64,000 nt of DNA, from positions 1,366,673-1,430,672 of the forward strand of contig VZRN01005827.1 in assembly GCA_013397935.1 (NCBI GenBank), given 5' to 3'. The notes beneath the pieces were generated by a model that ran no database searches, was not told where the DNA came from, and saw only the letters and a program-made list of their open reading frames with translations. Positions 25,546 through 36,883 of the stretch are shown here, piece by piece (position 1 is the first letter of the stretch; the number at the start of each line of letters is the position of its first letter). The DNA comes from Dasyornis broadbenti. Taxonomy: Eukaryota > Chordata > Aves > Passeriformes > Dasyornithidae. The position numbers were made by a program, and so were the translations under genes.

Positions 25546-25565
25546 TCTCTCTCTCTCTCTCTCTC
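25546..25565. repeat. (TC)10 microsatellite inside the LTR
   Basis: Ten perfect TC units. It is probably polymorphic in length. Confidence 0.9.
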
Positions 25566-25670
25566 AGGCACCCACCCACTCCATGTGGGGCACTCAGTTC
25601 AGTCTCAGGGTGCAAGTCAAGGCCTGTTTCTCCACTAGGACTCCCTCTGGACCACGGCCACTTTCAGGGT

Positions 25671-25700
25671 ATCCACTCGCTTCGGCATGGGCGAGTGGAT
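25671..25700. repeat. Perfect 10-bp inverted repeat in the LTR
   Basis: ATCCACTCGC at 25671-25680 is exactly complementary in reverse to GCGAGTGGAT at 25691-25700, with a 10-nt loop. In RNA from either strand it would form a 10-bp stem. Confidence 0.9.
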
Positions 25701-26100
25701 CTCAGCATTTCCCGTGGGCCCCCATGGGCTGCAGGGGCACCCCCTGCTTCACCCTGGGCCTCACCACGGCCTGCAGAGGCTGCAGAGCTCCGGCGCCTGG
25801 AGCTCCCCCTGCCCCTCCTTCTCCACTGACCTTGGTCTCTCCATGTTGTTTTCCCTCACATACTCTCACCTACTCCTCCTCCTCTGGCTAAGGAAAGGTG
25901 CGTGCCCCCATTGTTTTGATTTCTTCTTAAATATGTTTTTCACAGAGGCGTAACCAACATCTCTAACTGGCCCAGCTTGGCCAGCAGCACGTCCATCACC
26001 TCAGAGCTGGACATGGTGAAGGCTTCGAGAAGCTTCACAGAGGAGCCATCTTTGTGGGCCCCCCCACTAGAAAAAGCCTGGGCCAAGCTAAACCACGACA

Positions 26101-26105
26101 TAGTG
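26101..26105. repeat. Target-site duplication, right copy (TAGTG)
   Basis: It is an exact match to 25013-25017, marking the integration site. Confidence 0.88.
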
Positions 26106-28080
26106 GCCAGCTGCAAAGGAGAGGGATCCAAGGGAGCCCTGCCTGCACCAATCCCAAAGGGATTCCGGGTCCCAGTGATGCCGGCTGCTGGTGTTTCTCA
26201 GGTGCCGAAGGCATCTCTGGGCAGATGGACTTCAGTACAATAAGGCAAATTTCTAAAGGAAGGTTGTGGTGTTAAATACAAACGTGTGCTCCAAGGTGTT
26301 GTATTTCTGATCAGAGGAAGGGTCTGGAGGCACAGACATGGAGAATGGGATAAAAAGATTTTCTTCAGGTGGGCATTACGAGCAGAGACACATCAATTGC
26401 TGGAGGCAGTGAGGGCTGGTTCCCACCCACCGGCCTGGGGCTTGTGCTTTTCCATCGTTGCCTCGTGGATGGAGCTTTCCCCTTCTGCAGCACGAGCACA
26501 GCAAAGCTTGTTTCCCTTTGAAGTGCTCTGAGAGCTCCAGGAGGAAAAAAAAGCCCGCAGTAGGTGCAAGAATCCCTTCCAGTGGATCATTATTTGGTGT
26601 GCCTGAAAATACTTCAAGGAGGGATGCAGAGCAGAGCTGGTTATGGGGCACGCTGGGCGTAGCTGTGGGCAGAACACCCGTGAGCAGGGCTGCTCTTCAA
26701 AGTTCATTATGGCCTCATCGCTATTCCAGGCATCTGGCACGGGGAATGGCTGCTGGAGCCGGGGATGGATCCGAGACACTGAACTTTTTTTCAGAGCAGC
26801 TGCTGCACTGTGAGAAGAAGTGCTGTTCAGTGCAGGTTAGCAGAGGTCCCTGCGAGGCCTCGTAATGAAACACAGAACCTTTCACCCTCAGCCAAAGCTT
26901 CTGTAAATTGCAAACGGGGATTAAACTGGGAGCAGGAGCTCAGAGCCCTGCTCCTCGTGATGCAAGACACATGGGGAATTTTGCTCCAGCTGAATTGAAA
27001 AATCCACGGCTCAGAAAGCAAGTGTTACGGGCCAAGGGGGCAAGTGTAATGAAACCAAGTGTGACCTTGTTCCCCAGATTAAACCCAGAGCATTTGGTGA
27101 GCAGAGAACTCCCCGGCCACGGGTACTCCTTTATTCTCGTTAAATAAAGCAGTCATGCTGTATCTGCAAGAACCGCAGAGATGGAGTCCCTGGGAGGGGG
27201 GAGCACGGCGGGAGGAGATCAAAACGGGTTTGTCAGTGCAAACCTCGCACCGAGCACAGCGAAGAGACAGGGAGAAGCAGATCACACGGGGAGAATGAGA
27301 CTGAGCCACTGCCAAGGTGTCAGAGCAGGTTTGTCGCTGCCAGAGCCAACTGGAAGTGAAAGCGTCACAGGGAACCAGAGGCAGATCGAGCCTGTCAGGG
27401 AGGTTTAGCTGGGCTGAGGGCTGAGGACACTCCCAGCGCCACTGGATTGGACAGGAGAGCAGGGACAGGCAGGTGCCTCTGGGTGCTGGAGGTGCCCAGT
27501 GAAGTGCCCAGTGTGGGAAGAGCTGCAGCAGCTCCAGTGCTGGGGACCAAGGGGACACTGAGGGGCTGTGCCACTCGCAGAGCCAGAGGGGCTGCCCTGG
27601 GAGCTCCCAGGGAACACCCCAAAAGAAATCTTGTCTTGAGCTCAGCAGGAGCTGAGGGGAGGCTGGTGGCACATGAGGGAGGGGTGGCCCTCTCCAGACG
27701 GAGTTGGGGTGGCGGAGGGGCAGTGCTCTGCCTCCCTCCCTGCTCCCACTTGCCAGTAAATTCCCTGTTAATATTCCTCCCAGCTCCTTTCCTCGTGACA
27801 GCCAGGGGATGCTGCTGTGCTTTATTGCCACCACATTAATGAAAAGGCCATTGGAGCTGAGGCTCCTTTGGTGACTTGGAGATGGATTTCCTCTTACGGC
27901 GAGCAAAATGAGCCATCCCCAGCCCGCGTGGAGATAAGGAATGGTGAAGGATGGCTGGGACTGGAGCATATTTTGCTGGGTGGAGGCCATTCCTCTGCCT
28001 GACGAGTTGTTTAAAATCCTGCAGATGGTGCCTTCCTGTCAGCCAGAGCTATGGATGGACCAGGTGGGGCTTTTTGAGAG
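26106..28080. other. Unique sequence, no gene supported
   Basis: The minus strand is open for 303 codons at 27079-27990, but the translation has no recognisable domain and overlaps open frames on the plus strand. I see no repeat family here. Confidence 0.5.
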
Positions 28081-28440
28081 TCACTGAATCATTGAGTTGT
28101 TGGAAGGGACCTTAAAGCCCTTCCAGTGCCACCCCTGCCATGGCAGGGACACCTCCCACTGTCCCAGGCTGCTCCAAGCCCCATCCAACCTGGCCTTGGA
28201 CACTCCCAGGGATGGAGCAACCACAGCTTCCCCGGGCAACCTGTGCCAGGGCCTCCCCACCCTCCCAGGGAACAATTCCTCTCCAAGATCCCATCCATCC
28301 CTGCCCTCTGGCACTGGGAAGCCATTCCCTGGCTCCTGTCCCTCCATGCCTTGGCCCCAGTCCCTCTCCAGCTCTCCTGGAGCCCCTTTAGGCCCTGGCA
28401 AGGGGCTCTGAGCTCTCCATGGAGCCTTCTCCAGGGCACT
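28081..28440 (-). mobile_element. CR1 LINE 3' end, about 360 bp, antisense
   Basis: It contains, in reverse, the CR1 terminal block (TTGGAAGGGACCTTAAAGCC), CCATGGCAGGGACACCTCCC, CTCCCAGGGAACAATTCCTC and CTCTCCATGGAGCCTTCTCC. It belongs to the young subfamily represented at 55432 and 61208. Low-divergence blocks run through the whole length. Confidence 0.93.
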
Positions 28441-28798
28441 GAAGATGTCACTAAACCTGAGTTTCAGTGCTGCAGCAGCTTTCTGAGCAGATCTTGTGGC
28501 AGGTTTTCTTCTCTGGCTTTTCCAATGGGCACTTCTTGTCTCCTGGCTCTTCCAAGATGAGCCTGAAGCCTCTCAGACCACTGAGCTCATAATGCTCGTG
28601 GGGATCTCCAGGTGAGGCTTTGTAGGGAGGCAGAAAAGGAAGGGGTGGATCCCGTGAGCAGCACCACAATCCTTCCTTCCCTGTAACCCCATGGAGAGCA
28701 GCTCCCGGAACTGCAGGGCAACGGTGCTGAGGCTCAGGGAGGGGCAGCCAGGGGAGACTCTGGATAATTGCGCTGAGGTTTCAGTGTAAGGTGGCAGA
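28441..28798. other. Sequence between two CR1 copies
   Basis: No gene is seen. 28740-28798 may be a degraded interior part of the following CR1 copy. Confidence 0.45.
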
Positions 28799-28963
28799 TT
28801 GTCCAGAGCAGCTGTGGCTGCCCCTGGATCCCTGAAGTGTCCAAAGCCAGGCTGGACAGGGCCTGGAGCAGCCTGGGACAGTGGGAGGGGTCCCTGCCAT
28901 GGCAGGGGTGGAACAGGATGAGCTTTAAGTTCCCTCCCAGCCCAAACCAATCCACGATTCTCT
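28799..28963 (+). mobile_element. CR1 LINE 3' end, sense
   Basis: GTCCAGAGCAGCTGTGGCTG, AGCCAGGCTGGACAGGGCCT, GGGTCCCTGCCATGGCAGGG and the terminal CCCAAACCAATCCACGATTC define the last 165 bp of a CR1 copy. Confidence 0.9.
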
Positions 28964-30920
28964 GGTAGTTTGGGATAACAGAACACTCGAATACATGGCA
29001 GAGACTCTGGAATTACTCAAAGCGGTGCTGAGTCCATCAGAGTTTGGCCTTCCTACTGAATTTGATGCATCTTGTTCATTTTTGCACATTGCTACTGCAG
29101 AAAAGCTGGGTTTAAAAAATAAGGAGGGGGAAAGTTTCCTATCTGCTTTAAATTAAAATAAATCCAGAGCAGAGAAGGCCTTTTGTAAGGTCTGCTGAGT
29201 TAATGGATTCATAATGACTTTTAAAGCTTCACTTGGGTAAGAAATACTGTTCATTTCATAATTGCATATAAATATACTTTCTCATAATCCAGGACAGCAT
29301 AGCAAAAGGAAATCTACTGGCTTAATTATAAATCTTTTTATTAGCTGGAACCCCGCTGGAATGGAAAAAAGCACCACATATTGTTTTTATCTATGAGGAA
29401 AAGCACGGGGAAGGGAGGGAAGGGGATGTCTTGGGAATGAATTACAAGGAATTAAACAGGAAAGAAAACAACTGTGAGTGCTGGGGACTGTGGGGCAGCA
29501 ATGCAGGTGCCGAGGGCTTCTGTGAGCACTTTTCCAAGGAATCCGTGGGTATGGAGCATCCCCAGCCCTGGATCCCCAGGAGCCTGGAGCCATCACAGCA
29601 GATCAATTCTCTATCCAGTCAGTGGCTTTTCCAACATGTATCTTTTTATCTCTCTGACCTGCCATGACCCAAGCTGAAGCAGATTTGTCTCTCCTTAGCT
29701 CCTGCCCACCTTGCTGGCACAGGCAGGTTTCTCTCTTAGAGCTGGATCCTGAGGGCTGGAGCAGGAGGCTGAGGTGGAGGGGGGATCAGGGACCTGCCTG
29801 GTGCTTTGTGCACCTGGGGAAGGCACAGACACTTTCAGGGATGTGCTTTGGCTGGGAGGTGCTGATACCTGAGGATTTTTGTCTTTTCTTTTTATCCCCT
29901 TTTTATACGTTTTATCCCCTTTCCCTTTCCTTGTGCCCTTTACACACATTCTGTACCTCAGCCCCACACATTTGTAATTCTTGCAGTCTGATATTCAGCT
30001 CAGTTTGGAGTTTTGCAAAGTGGAAAAACCAAACATTCACAGCAGGAGGCCAAGAGCTCTGCACTATCCCAGACCTGGAGGCTCCAGCCTTGGATGGAGT
30101 CTCTCTCTCTCACTGGAACAGATTTTGTAAACTGGGCTGGAATCCCATTTAGGGGGGTAATTAGAATAAAAGAACAATTACTTCATCTATTAAGTTTCTT
30201 ATTGGGGGATTTTAAGTAAATATGCTAATTTGCGAAATCCATAAAAATTGTATCTGCGTTATCCGGGGTGTGCTCTCGGCGTGTTTGCACCTTTGATGAG
30301 CCGTGCACCCAGGATCCCATTAAAACCAAGGTAAATCCCCTTTCCCCCTTTCCTGCTGTGTCTGCTTCACGTTTCTACCTGCCGAGAAAGGCAACAGTGC
30401 CACGCGTGCTGTGCATGGATGAACCGGGAGCAGACGGATGCTGGGCGTGGCTGGGACCTGTCCCTTCTCCAGGAAACAGCAGGGCTGACTCTAGCTCCTT
30501 GGGCACTGACTGGAGCAGAGCTCTGGGATCGGCCCCAGCTCCGCAGCGGTGGCTCCTGCGAGGCGGAAGGGTTGGGCTGCTGTGCCCAGGCCCGGCCCGT
30601 TCCGGCCCGGCCCATCCATCACTCCCGGCTCCCCTCCAGGGGAACGCGGCACCCAAGCGTTGCTTTTAAAAACAAAAAGGAAACTAATTAAGCGCTTAAA
30701 GGTTGAGCAGCCCATTTGCACCTGATGGAGACAAATGAGGCTGCCTGGTGCCCGGGAAAGCTGGCACCGCTCTCCCGCTCCCAGGTGGCCGTTCCCGCAA
30801 TTCTGGGCTGCTGCAAACCCTGGCAGCGCCAGGCACCTGCTGCCTCCTCTGTCTGCTGTGCCGGTCCTGGCATCCTCCTGCTCGGGGAATGGCGTGGGAG
30901 CGGTCCCTGGGCATCACAAA
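28964..30920. other. Unique sequence with an AT-rich island
   Basis: No gene was recognised. 29000-29400 is AT-rich with TAATTATAAAT and TAAAT motifs and few open frames, so it is a candidate conserved non-coding element. 30540-30650 is GC-rich (GGCCCGG clusters) without an obvious transcript. Confidence 0.45.
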
Positions 30921-31306
30921 CCCGGTGAGGGAGCTGGGGGACCTCAGCCGGGAGGGAAGGAGGCTCAGGGGAGCCTTCTCATCCTCCTCAACTCCCTGAC
31001 AGGAGGGGGCAGCCAGGGCGGGATTGGGATCTGCTCTGAACCAGCAACAGGATGAGAGGTCATCGTTCTAAACTGCACCAGGGTGGGTGTAGGCTGGACA
31101 CCTGCAGGAATTCCTTCATGGAAAGGGTGATTGGGCAGTGGGATGGGCTGCCCAGGCAGCTGGTGAAGAGGGTGGAAGACTCTCCCTGGAGGTGTTTAAG
31201 CAAAGACTGGATGTGGCACTCAGTGCCATGGTCTGGTTCACCTGGTGCCGCTGGGTCACAGCTTGGGCTCGATGATGAGGTCTTTTCCAGCCCCAGTGAT
31301 TCTGTG
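30921..31306 (+). mobile_element. CR1 LINE 3' region, sense
   Basis: GAGGGAGCTGGGGGACCTCA, AAGGAGGCTCAGGGGAGCC, ATGGAAAGGGTGATTGGGCA, CTGGATGTGGCACTCAGTGC and the terminal GAGGTCTTTTCCAGCCCCAG then TGATTCTGTGG match the ORF2 tail and 3' end of a CR1 subfamily also seen at 51926 and 58965. The reading frame is broken. It carries the GGAGGGGGCAG motif at 31001-31012. Confidence 0.92.
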
Positions 31307-33726
31307 GTCTCTACAGAGAAATCCTCCTCACCAGATCCTGACACTCCACAGGGACCACTTTAATCTTCATAGCCAAAGCCAAGCCCAAGAGCCTCCTGCC
31401 TCATCTTGCTCCCCTCCTGAGTTTGGGTGCTGGCGTGCTCTGAGTTGTGTCTAAGAGGAATTACAACTGCAAAGTGGGAAATCAGAGGGACTGCAGGCAA
31501 TTTCAGCCGAAAGAATATGTCATATTCTCTATCTCTCTGGATACAACCCAGTTCTTTGAGAGAATTTAAAGTACCAGCACGGCTGGGCAAATAATTTCCC
31601 TGTTTATTTTGCCTTGTGTGTTGAGAAATCTGATGTTAATTCGTTCCTTTTCAGAGGAACCCAGGAATGTTTTATTCAAGCTAAATTGTCAGCAGCTTTG
31701 GCCAGATCTTCCCCGGGTCTTGTATGTACTGATGGAGGTGGGAGGGAAAGAGAAAGCCAGAGCCAAACCAGAGCATTGAAGAAAAGCAAAGCAGAGCAGG
31801 ACAGTAATATGCTTTTGGATTTCTTTTTCATGTTCTGAAAAGGAAATAAGAAGAAAAAAAAATAATAATCTCTTCTCCCACTCTTCCCTCCAGACCATGG
31901 AATTAAATCTATAACCATTAGAGAAACATTTTGACCCAGACATCTTTTTTCTCTCCACTCCTTCTCTGCATTCAAAAGCCTCCAAAGTGTCAGCATGTTT
32001 CCATGCAGGCGAGATGTGCATTGCATCTAAACAACATCATGTCAGTGTGGTGGAGAAAATTCCCACTGAGGGCCCTGCAGGTCAAAGCAAGCTAATGTAT
32101 GATGCCCTCCCCTGCACTACTGAGCGTGAGTTGTGCTGATAAGACTCCGTTCTCTCTGTCTATTAAATCTTCTCTCCTGTATAAGCAAAGCAGACACGGA
32201 GTTATTTACTTATTCTCCTGGCCTTCCTCCTCCCTTGAATTGTCATCCTCGAGCAGGGGGGACCTGCTCAGCCATGGGATCTGGTGGGAGCCATCCTAGT
32301 TGGTTTTATTTTATTTTTATTCCATTTTTCCCTACTCTGTGACACTGGCAACTTGTGTCTGCTTGCTTTATGTGCTGCTGTGACTTAGCTTGAGGGCCTG
32401 TCCTCACGTAGCGCTGAGCGGTTCCTCCCGTCCCCGCTGTCATGGGTGTGAGGTGAGTGCTGGATCCCCCTCGGCTCCTGTGGGAAGTGGCTGATATTTC
32501 ACCACTGTCTGAAGCTTTTCATGTGCAGGATTTTTTTGGAAGGAAGCTGCCTGCTTGGGAATTGTTCCTCTCTACCTCCGCCTTCTCCATTTTGCGCTTG
32601 TCCTGCGCTGCCAGGGCAATGAGTCGCTGTTTCTCGCATTGCTGCGGCTCAGCGCAGGCATTTTGCTGCCCTTTTCCTCTTTTCTGAGTCTTTTTTTATC
32701 CCAGCCTTGGGGGTACCTGGGCTAATGACGAATTCCCCCTCCATGGATTGCAGTGGAAAGCTTCCAGCTCAGTCCGAGCCCGTTGCACTGAGGGCTGGCT
32801 CATTAACCACGGCTGCGCCTGCTCGCCCAGCAAGGAGGGAGAGAGGTCAAACTGTGAAAGCTGCCAAAGTGGGGCTTTTTTGGGGGGAACTGCTGGAGCC
32901 TCGTCGAGGAGAGGCCGTGGGGACTCATTATGTGCTGCCGGTGTCACAGGGAGCGAGCTGGCTGTGGATCTGTTGTTCCGTGTAAACACAGACACAGGGC
33001 AGGCTCCCGTGCCTGCTGCAGGAGCACAAGGATTGGTGGCCACAGAGAACTTGCAGGGTTTTGGGCGGGAAAGTTAAAAGCAGGAGAAGAGGAGACTCTT
33101 CTGCATCGAGGAGCTGCTGTTCCCTGGGCAAGGAGGGCGATGGCTGTGCGGGTGAGGGCTCTGAGTGCCCACACTGTGGGGATAAGGACGTGTCTCTAGG
33201 AGTGATGGAGGGAGCTTGTGCCGTGGAGAAAGAGCAAAAGAAACAAGGGAAGACAGCCAGATAGACACCTTTAATCTTTTATATTAACTGAGTCTTTTTG
33301 CCTGTGGATTTGGGGAAGGCAGCTGGCTCCCTCAGAGCTGGGCTGGCAAATGAAAAAAGGGATGACGGGAGATCTCTGATGCTGAGAGTGGATAATGCTC
33401 GGAGGGGACAGCGCTGGGGAGGGGATGAGCGGGGAGGGGAGGGGGAATCACCAACATCTGCTCTCACACTCAGCATTCACACTGATCCCTGCTCGAATCT
33501 GACAATCCGCTCCCCCTAATCCCCAAATCCCAGCGATCGGTGCAGCCACCCGCCCGGACACTTCATCCCTGCAATCTGCCCGTCCCAGCTCCCGTGCTGA
33601 GGGAGCAGCTGCTGGGCAGGATGGGACCCAAATGAGACACTGCCCTTGTTGTCAGACACTGATGGTTTTCCCCACCTGGCTGAGAGAGGCAGAGACAGGA
33701 ATTAATCAAACAAGCATCAGCTGCTG
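31307..33726. other. Unique non-coding sequence
   Basis: No gene or element was identified. A guanine-run cluster lies at 33416-33445. 31600-32100 is AT-rich. Confidence 0.5.
33416..33445 (+). other. Five-tract guanine cluster, G-quadruplex candidate
   Basis: G runs lie at 33416-33419, 33421-33424, 33431-33434, 33436-33439 and 33441-33445, with loops of 1 to 6 nt. This satisfies the usual G-quadruplex rule of four runs of at least three G with loops of up to 7 nt. Confidence 0.7.
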
Positions 33727-33876
33727 TGAGGAACAACTCCCAGTGGGTCCGGAGACAGCCGGGTTCAGCTGGGTTTAGGGTAGGGAGTAGCAAGCCCACA
33801 AATCCAGCCTGCTGCCTGTGTTCCTCTGCTCTCCCTCTGGGAACCACAAAACACATCAGTCAAAATACAGGGAAAA
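33727..33876 (+). repeat. Local repeat A, copy 1
   Basis: It starts GAGGAACAACTCCCAGTGGG and ends TCAAAATACAGGGAAAACC, and is clearly related to copy 2 at 34082-34198, with a 14-bp insertion and other small differences. I do not recognise the family. Confidence 0.8.
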
Positions 33877-33981
33877 CCTGGGAGTGTTGCTCTGGCTCCC
33901 CCCTGCCCTGTGAGCACGTGAAATGTGTGTTCAGGCCCAGAAGTGCAAAGACATCTTGGCAGGAGGCTCAGCTGAGAGCAG

Positions 33982-34070
33982 CCAAGTCTGGGGAAGTCTG
34001 AGTCAGGTTTGGGGACAGGAGTTGTGTGGGATTACCACATCCCTGCCAGTGTTTCGTGTAGCTGGAAAGG
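33982..34070 (+). repeat. Local repeat B, copy 1
   Basis: CCAAGTCTGGGGAAGTCTGA followed by ACAGGAGTTGTGTGG and CCTGCCAGTGTTTC recurs in diverged form at 36421-36515. Confidence 0.75.
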
Positions 34071-34081
34071 GAAGGAAAGAA

Positions 34082-34198
34082 GAGGAGCAACTCCCAGTGG
34101 GGTTCAGCTGGTTTTGGGGTGGGGAGCAGTCAATCCAGAGCCTGCTGCCCCTGTTCCTCTGGGATCCACAAAATGGATCCATCAAAATACAGGGAAAC
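34082..34198 (+). repeat. Local repeat A, copy 2
   Basis: GAGGAGCAACTCCCAGTGGG through TCAAAATACAGGGAAAC matches 33727-33876 in the same orientation, 355 bp downstream. Confidence 0.8.
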
Positions 34199-34571
34199 TT
34201 TTTCTCTGTGGGGCTGGTGGTCCAAACACTCAGCTGGGGTTTCAGGTGTGCTGTTCTTCCGGCCCAGAGCCAGGCCCACACCCCCCCCATCTCTGCCTTC
34301 TCAGTTAGGACGTGGTCATTGCTGCTGTGCCTCTCTCAGGGGGCAGTGCTGCTCCTCCTTTGGGAAACGTCAGTCTCTCCAAACCCAGACTTTGTGTGGA
34401 CACCAAGGGTTTGCAGCAGCCTTTGTCCTGCACAGGGACATCCCGGGGGCTGCTGGAGGCTTGGATTCACATCCTGCATCAGGGATGTAACGCCAGCTTC
34501 TGGGTACGAGAGGGACGTTCCCTGGAGGAAAGAGGCAAAGCCATGGTTGCTGCAGGGCTGGTTCCATCCCA

Positions 34572-34707
34572 AGGAACACACTCGTGTTATTTTAAGGTTT
34601 TAAGCACTTTTTGTTTCCAAAGCTCACGTGCCAGGCTGTGGCTTCTCTAGGTTCCTTCAGACACGACCTGGGAGCCCCAGACAAACCACAGCACTCAGGG
34701 ATGGGCT
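34572..34707 (+). repeat. Local repeat C, left inverted arm
   Basis: This arm matches 36884-37006 in reverse complement. The core 34621-34674 is a perfect 54-bp match, and similarity extends with mismatches to both sides. The core carries a CACGTG E-box at 34625-34630. Confidence 0.9.
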
Positions 34708-35828
34708 AGTCCCACATCGACATCCCAGCCCCTGTTCTCTAGGAAATGAGCGGTCCTTTGGGAGGAGCGGAAAAGCTCGGCTGTCTCTACATTGAAACCT
34801 GTTGGCATGGAGAAGGTGCCGAGATGCCACCCGTCGTCTCTTTAGCACCTTGTCAGTGGCTGCAGCCTCGTGCCCGAGCACAGGGGCTATCAGGGAATAG
34901 CTCCGCAGCTATTTTTACACTCTAGCCAGCTCTCTTGGGTGTGATTTTTCCTTAGGATTTTTCTCCCCCTCTGTCCTTCCAAAATTAGCTGAATTTGCAG
35001 TGCTTGACACAAAAGAAGTGATTGGAAAAATACAGTGCAGAGAGGCCTCTTAAACCTTTCCTGACTCCTGGAAATGCATCCCTGTGCCAAAGAAAACGTC
35101 TGTGCTGTTTCCAGGAGGGAAAGTGATGTTTGTTCCCACGGCTTGTGGGCATGTTTATGGTGTTTAGTGCTGGCAGTGATGCTGCTCTGGGGGAAGCAGG
35201 TGGGTGTAGCCTGTCTTGTCCCCTCTAAAGGTGTGATCTGGCTCCAGGGGAAACCTTTCCGAGCTCTGGGAATTCTATCATGCCTGTCCAGTGAGCAAAG
35301 TGCTCCGGAATTGCCTTGGCTCACCAGATGGAGCAGAGCAGGATTTGCTTTTTGGGGCCATGTCTGCGCCGGCTGCTGGGGCTCTCGTGCATGCTCAGTG
35401 TGATTGATCGCTGTGGGGAGCGCTGGGAAAAGCCTCCCCCGGAGCTGCTGGTCAGCACAGGACCTCCTGCAGCACAGGTGTCCTGTGGATCCCTGGCTTG
35501 CAGGCTGCCATCCAGGGATGTGCCGCTAATTACTGTGATTAGCGCTGCCCCACTGCCAAGGTCAGCTCGCAGTTGTGGTTCCAGGCACAGCCCTGCCACT
35601 GTAGTGGGAGTGATTTAAATGACACTCAGAGGCTGCAGGCAGTCGGAGGGAATGGGAAAGGAGAGGAAAAATATGGTCCATGTGTTGCAGACCTGTGCAG
35701 AGGCACAGACTGGCTCTGCAGGGATAATGCTCCTTTGGGCACCTTCCCTTTCTTGGGAAGGAGCAGAGGAACCAGCGAGACTTTGGAGCTGAGGCTGACC
35801 ATGCTCAGCTGGCTCTGAGCCAATCAAG

Positions 35829-35948
35829 TCCCCATGAGCTGACTCCTCTCATTTTTAGGTTTCCCTGAGGCAAGAACGCTGGTTCCTGGCTTGGGTGTTT
35901 GTGGCTTTCCTGGCCCTTGAGGAGCGTTCTGTTGGTCCCTGATCCAGG
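35829..35948 (+). repeat. Local repeat D, copy 1
   Basis: TCCCCATGAGCTGACTCCTC, GCTGGTTCCTGGCTTGGG and TGGCCCTTGAGGAGCGTTCT recur with small changes at 38196-38310. I do not recognise the family. Confidence 0.85.
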
Positions 35949-36420
35949 TCTGGGGCTCCTGTGCTGTGCCCCCAGCCCAGGGAGAGCAGAAATACCCAGG
36001 AATACCCAAAGCCCTGGATTCCAGCCTTGGAGCCGCAGGAAAGATGCTGAGGTGGGTGGCAGCAGCTCAGCAGCAAAGCTCACAGAAAGATGGGTGTTGC
36101 CTCTGTCACCTTCTGCCTCACAGGCCCAAAACGCTGGTCAGGACTGAGGGGCAGCATCAGAGCCTGGGCTGTGGGTGGGAAAGTGGTGAGTGAGCAGCTC
36201 TGGCCGGGGTGATCCGGCTGGGAATGCTCCCGTGGCACTGGCCTTGGAGCCGGCTGTGCTACAGATGATCATTGGCGTTCTTGAGGGCAGGGCAAAACTC
36301 CCATGGACCCCAGAATCCTTCCTGGATTTAGCTGCCTGGTTTAACCAAACCGTGTTTCCAGGCGTTGCCTCATCTGTCGTGCCCTGCTCTGGCTGTGCAG
36401 CAGCGAGGCTGTGGGCTCTG

Positions 36421-36515
36421 CCAAGTCTGGGCAAATCTGAGCCAGGCTTGGGTGCAGGAGTTGTGTGGAGTGGGATTGTCACACGCCTGCCAGTGTCTCA
36501 GGCAGTTGAAAAGGG
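36421..36515 (+). repeat. Local repeat B, copy 2
   Basis: CCAAGTCTGGGCAAATCTGA, GCAGGAGTTGTGTGGAGTGG and CCTGCCAGTGTCTCAGGCAG correspond to copy 1 at 33982-34070. Confidence 0.75.
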
Positions 36516-36599
36516 TACAAAAAGTGTATTTTCCTCTCTCTTCCTTGCCTACAAAACTGAGGCTCCTTCTGGCTCTCTTATGGCTAAATTAGCTGAATC

Positions 36600-36790
36600 C
36601 TTTCTTTTTGTTTAGGTAACCTTCTCTTATATTAAACATATACCCAGCAAGCCAGATTCATTACTTATTAATTTACAAAGTGGTAAATTTCAAAGCTGTC
36701 ATAATGCTGAAGTCATGTTCACTTTAGTTATTCTGCATAATTAATTACAAAGTAATAATTTGTACATCATGATATTTTCATTCCAACATG
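36600..36790. promoter_or_regulatory. AT-rich island, candidate conserved element
   Basis: It has a TAATTAATTA decamer at 36738-36747, TTATTAATTTAC near 36667 and CATCATGATATT near 36766, with no substantial open frame. TAAT-core motifs are typical homeodomain sites. Conservation is not testable here. Confidence 0.3.
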
Positions 36791-36883
36791 AAAGCGAAAG
36801 GCTCGGAGCCGCAGCAGCCTCAGGCACCAGAGAGGGGCGAAGGAGGTTTCCAGACGTGCCTGACTGAGGAGAAAAGCAACTCA

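Larger units (their letters stand above)
25018..26100 (-). mobile_element. Solo LTR of an ERVL-type endogenous retrovirus
   Basis: The element starts TGTCATGGTTTGA and ends TAAACCACGACA, so its termini are imperfect inverted repeats with the canonical TG...CA ends. It is flanked by a perfect 5-bp target-site duplication, TAGTG at 25013-25017 and 26101-26105; 5 bp is the size usual for ERVL elements. Read on the minus strand, the end (CACCTGGCATTT-like and CTTATCTCAACTCATG blocks) resembles passerine ERVL LTRs, and an AATAAA lies at about 25157-25162. No gag, pol or env sequence remains, so the provirus was probably lost by LTR-LTR recombination. The length is 1083 bp. Family name should be assigned by a repeat-library search. 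Confidence 0.9.
34199..36883. other. Sequence between local repeats, no gene seen
   Basis: Outside repeats C, D and B this stretch holds no recognisable gene. 36600-36790 is an AT-rich island with TAATTAATTA at 36738-36747. Confidence 0.45.

Noticed and set aside
27079..27990. 303-codon open frame on the minus strand
   Set aside because: It is the longest frame in the window but is rich in Pro, Ser, Leu and Trp with no domain, overlaps plus-strand frames, and has no splice or promoter support. In GC-rich DNA of this length it is within reach of chance.
30540..30650. GC-rich patch as a CpG-island promoter
   Set aside because: It is short, with modest CpG and no adjoining exon. Not enough to call a promoter.
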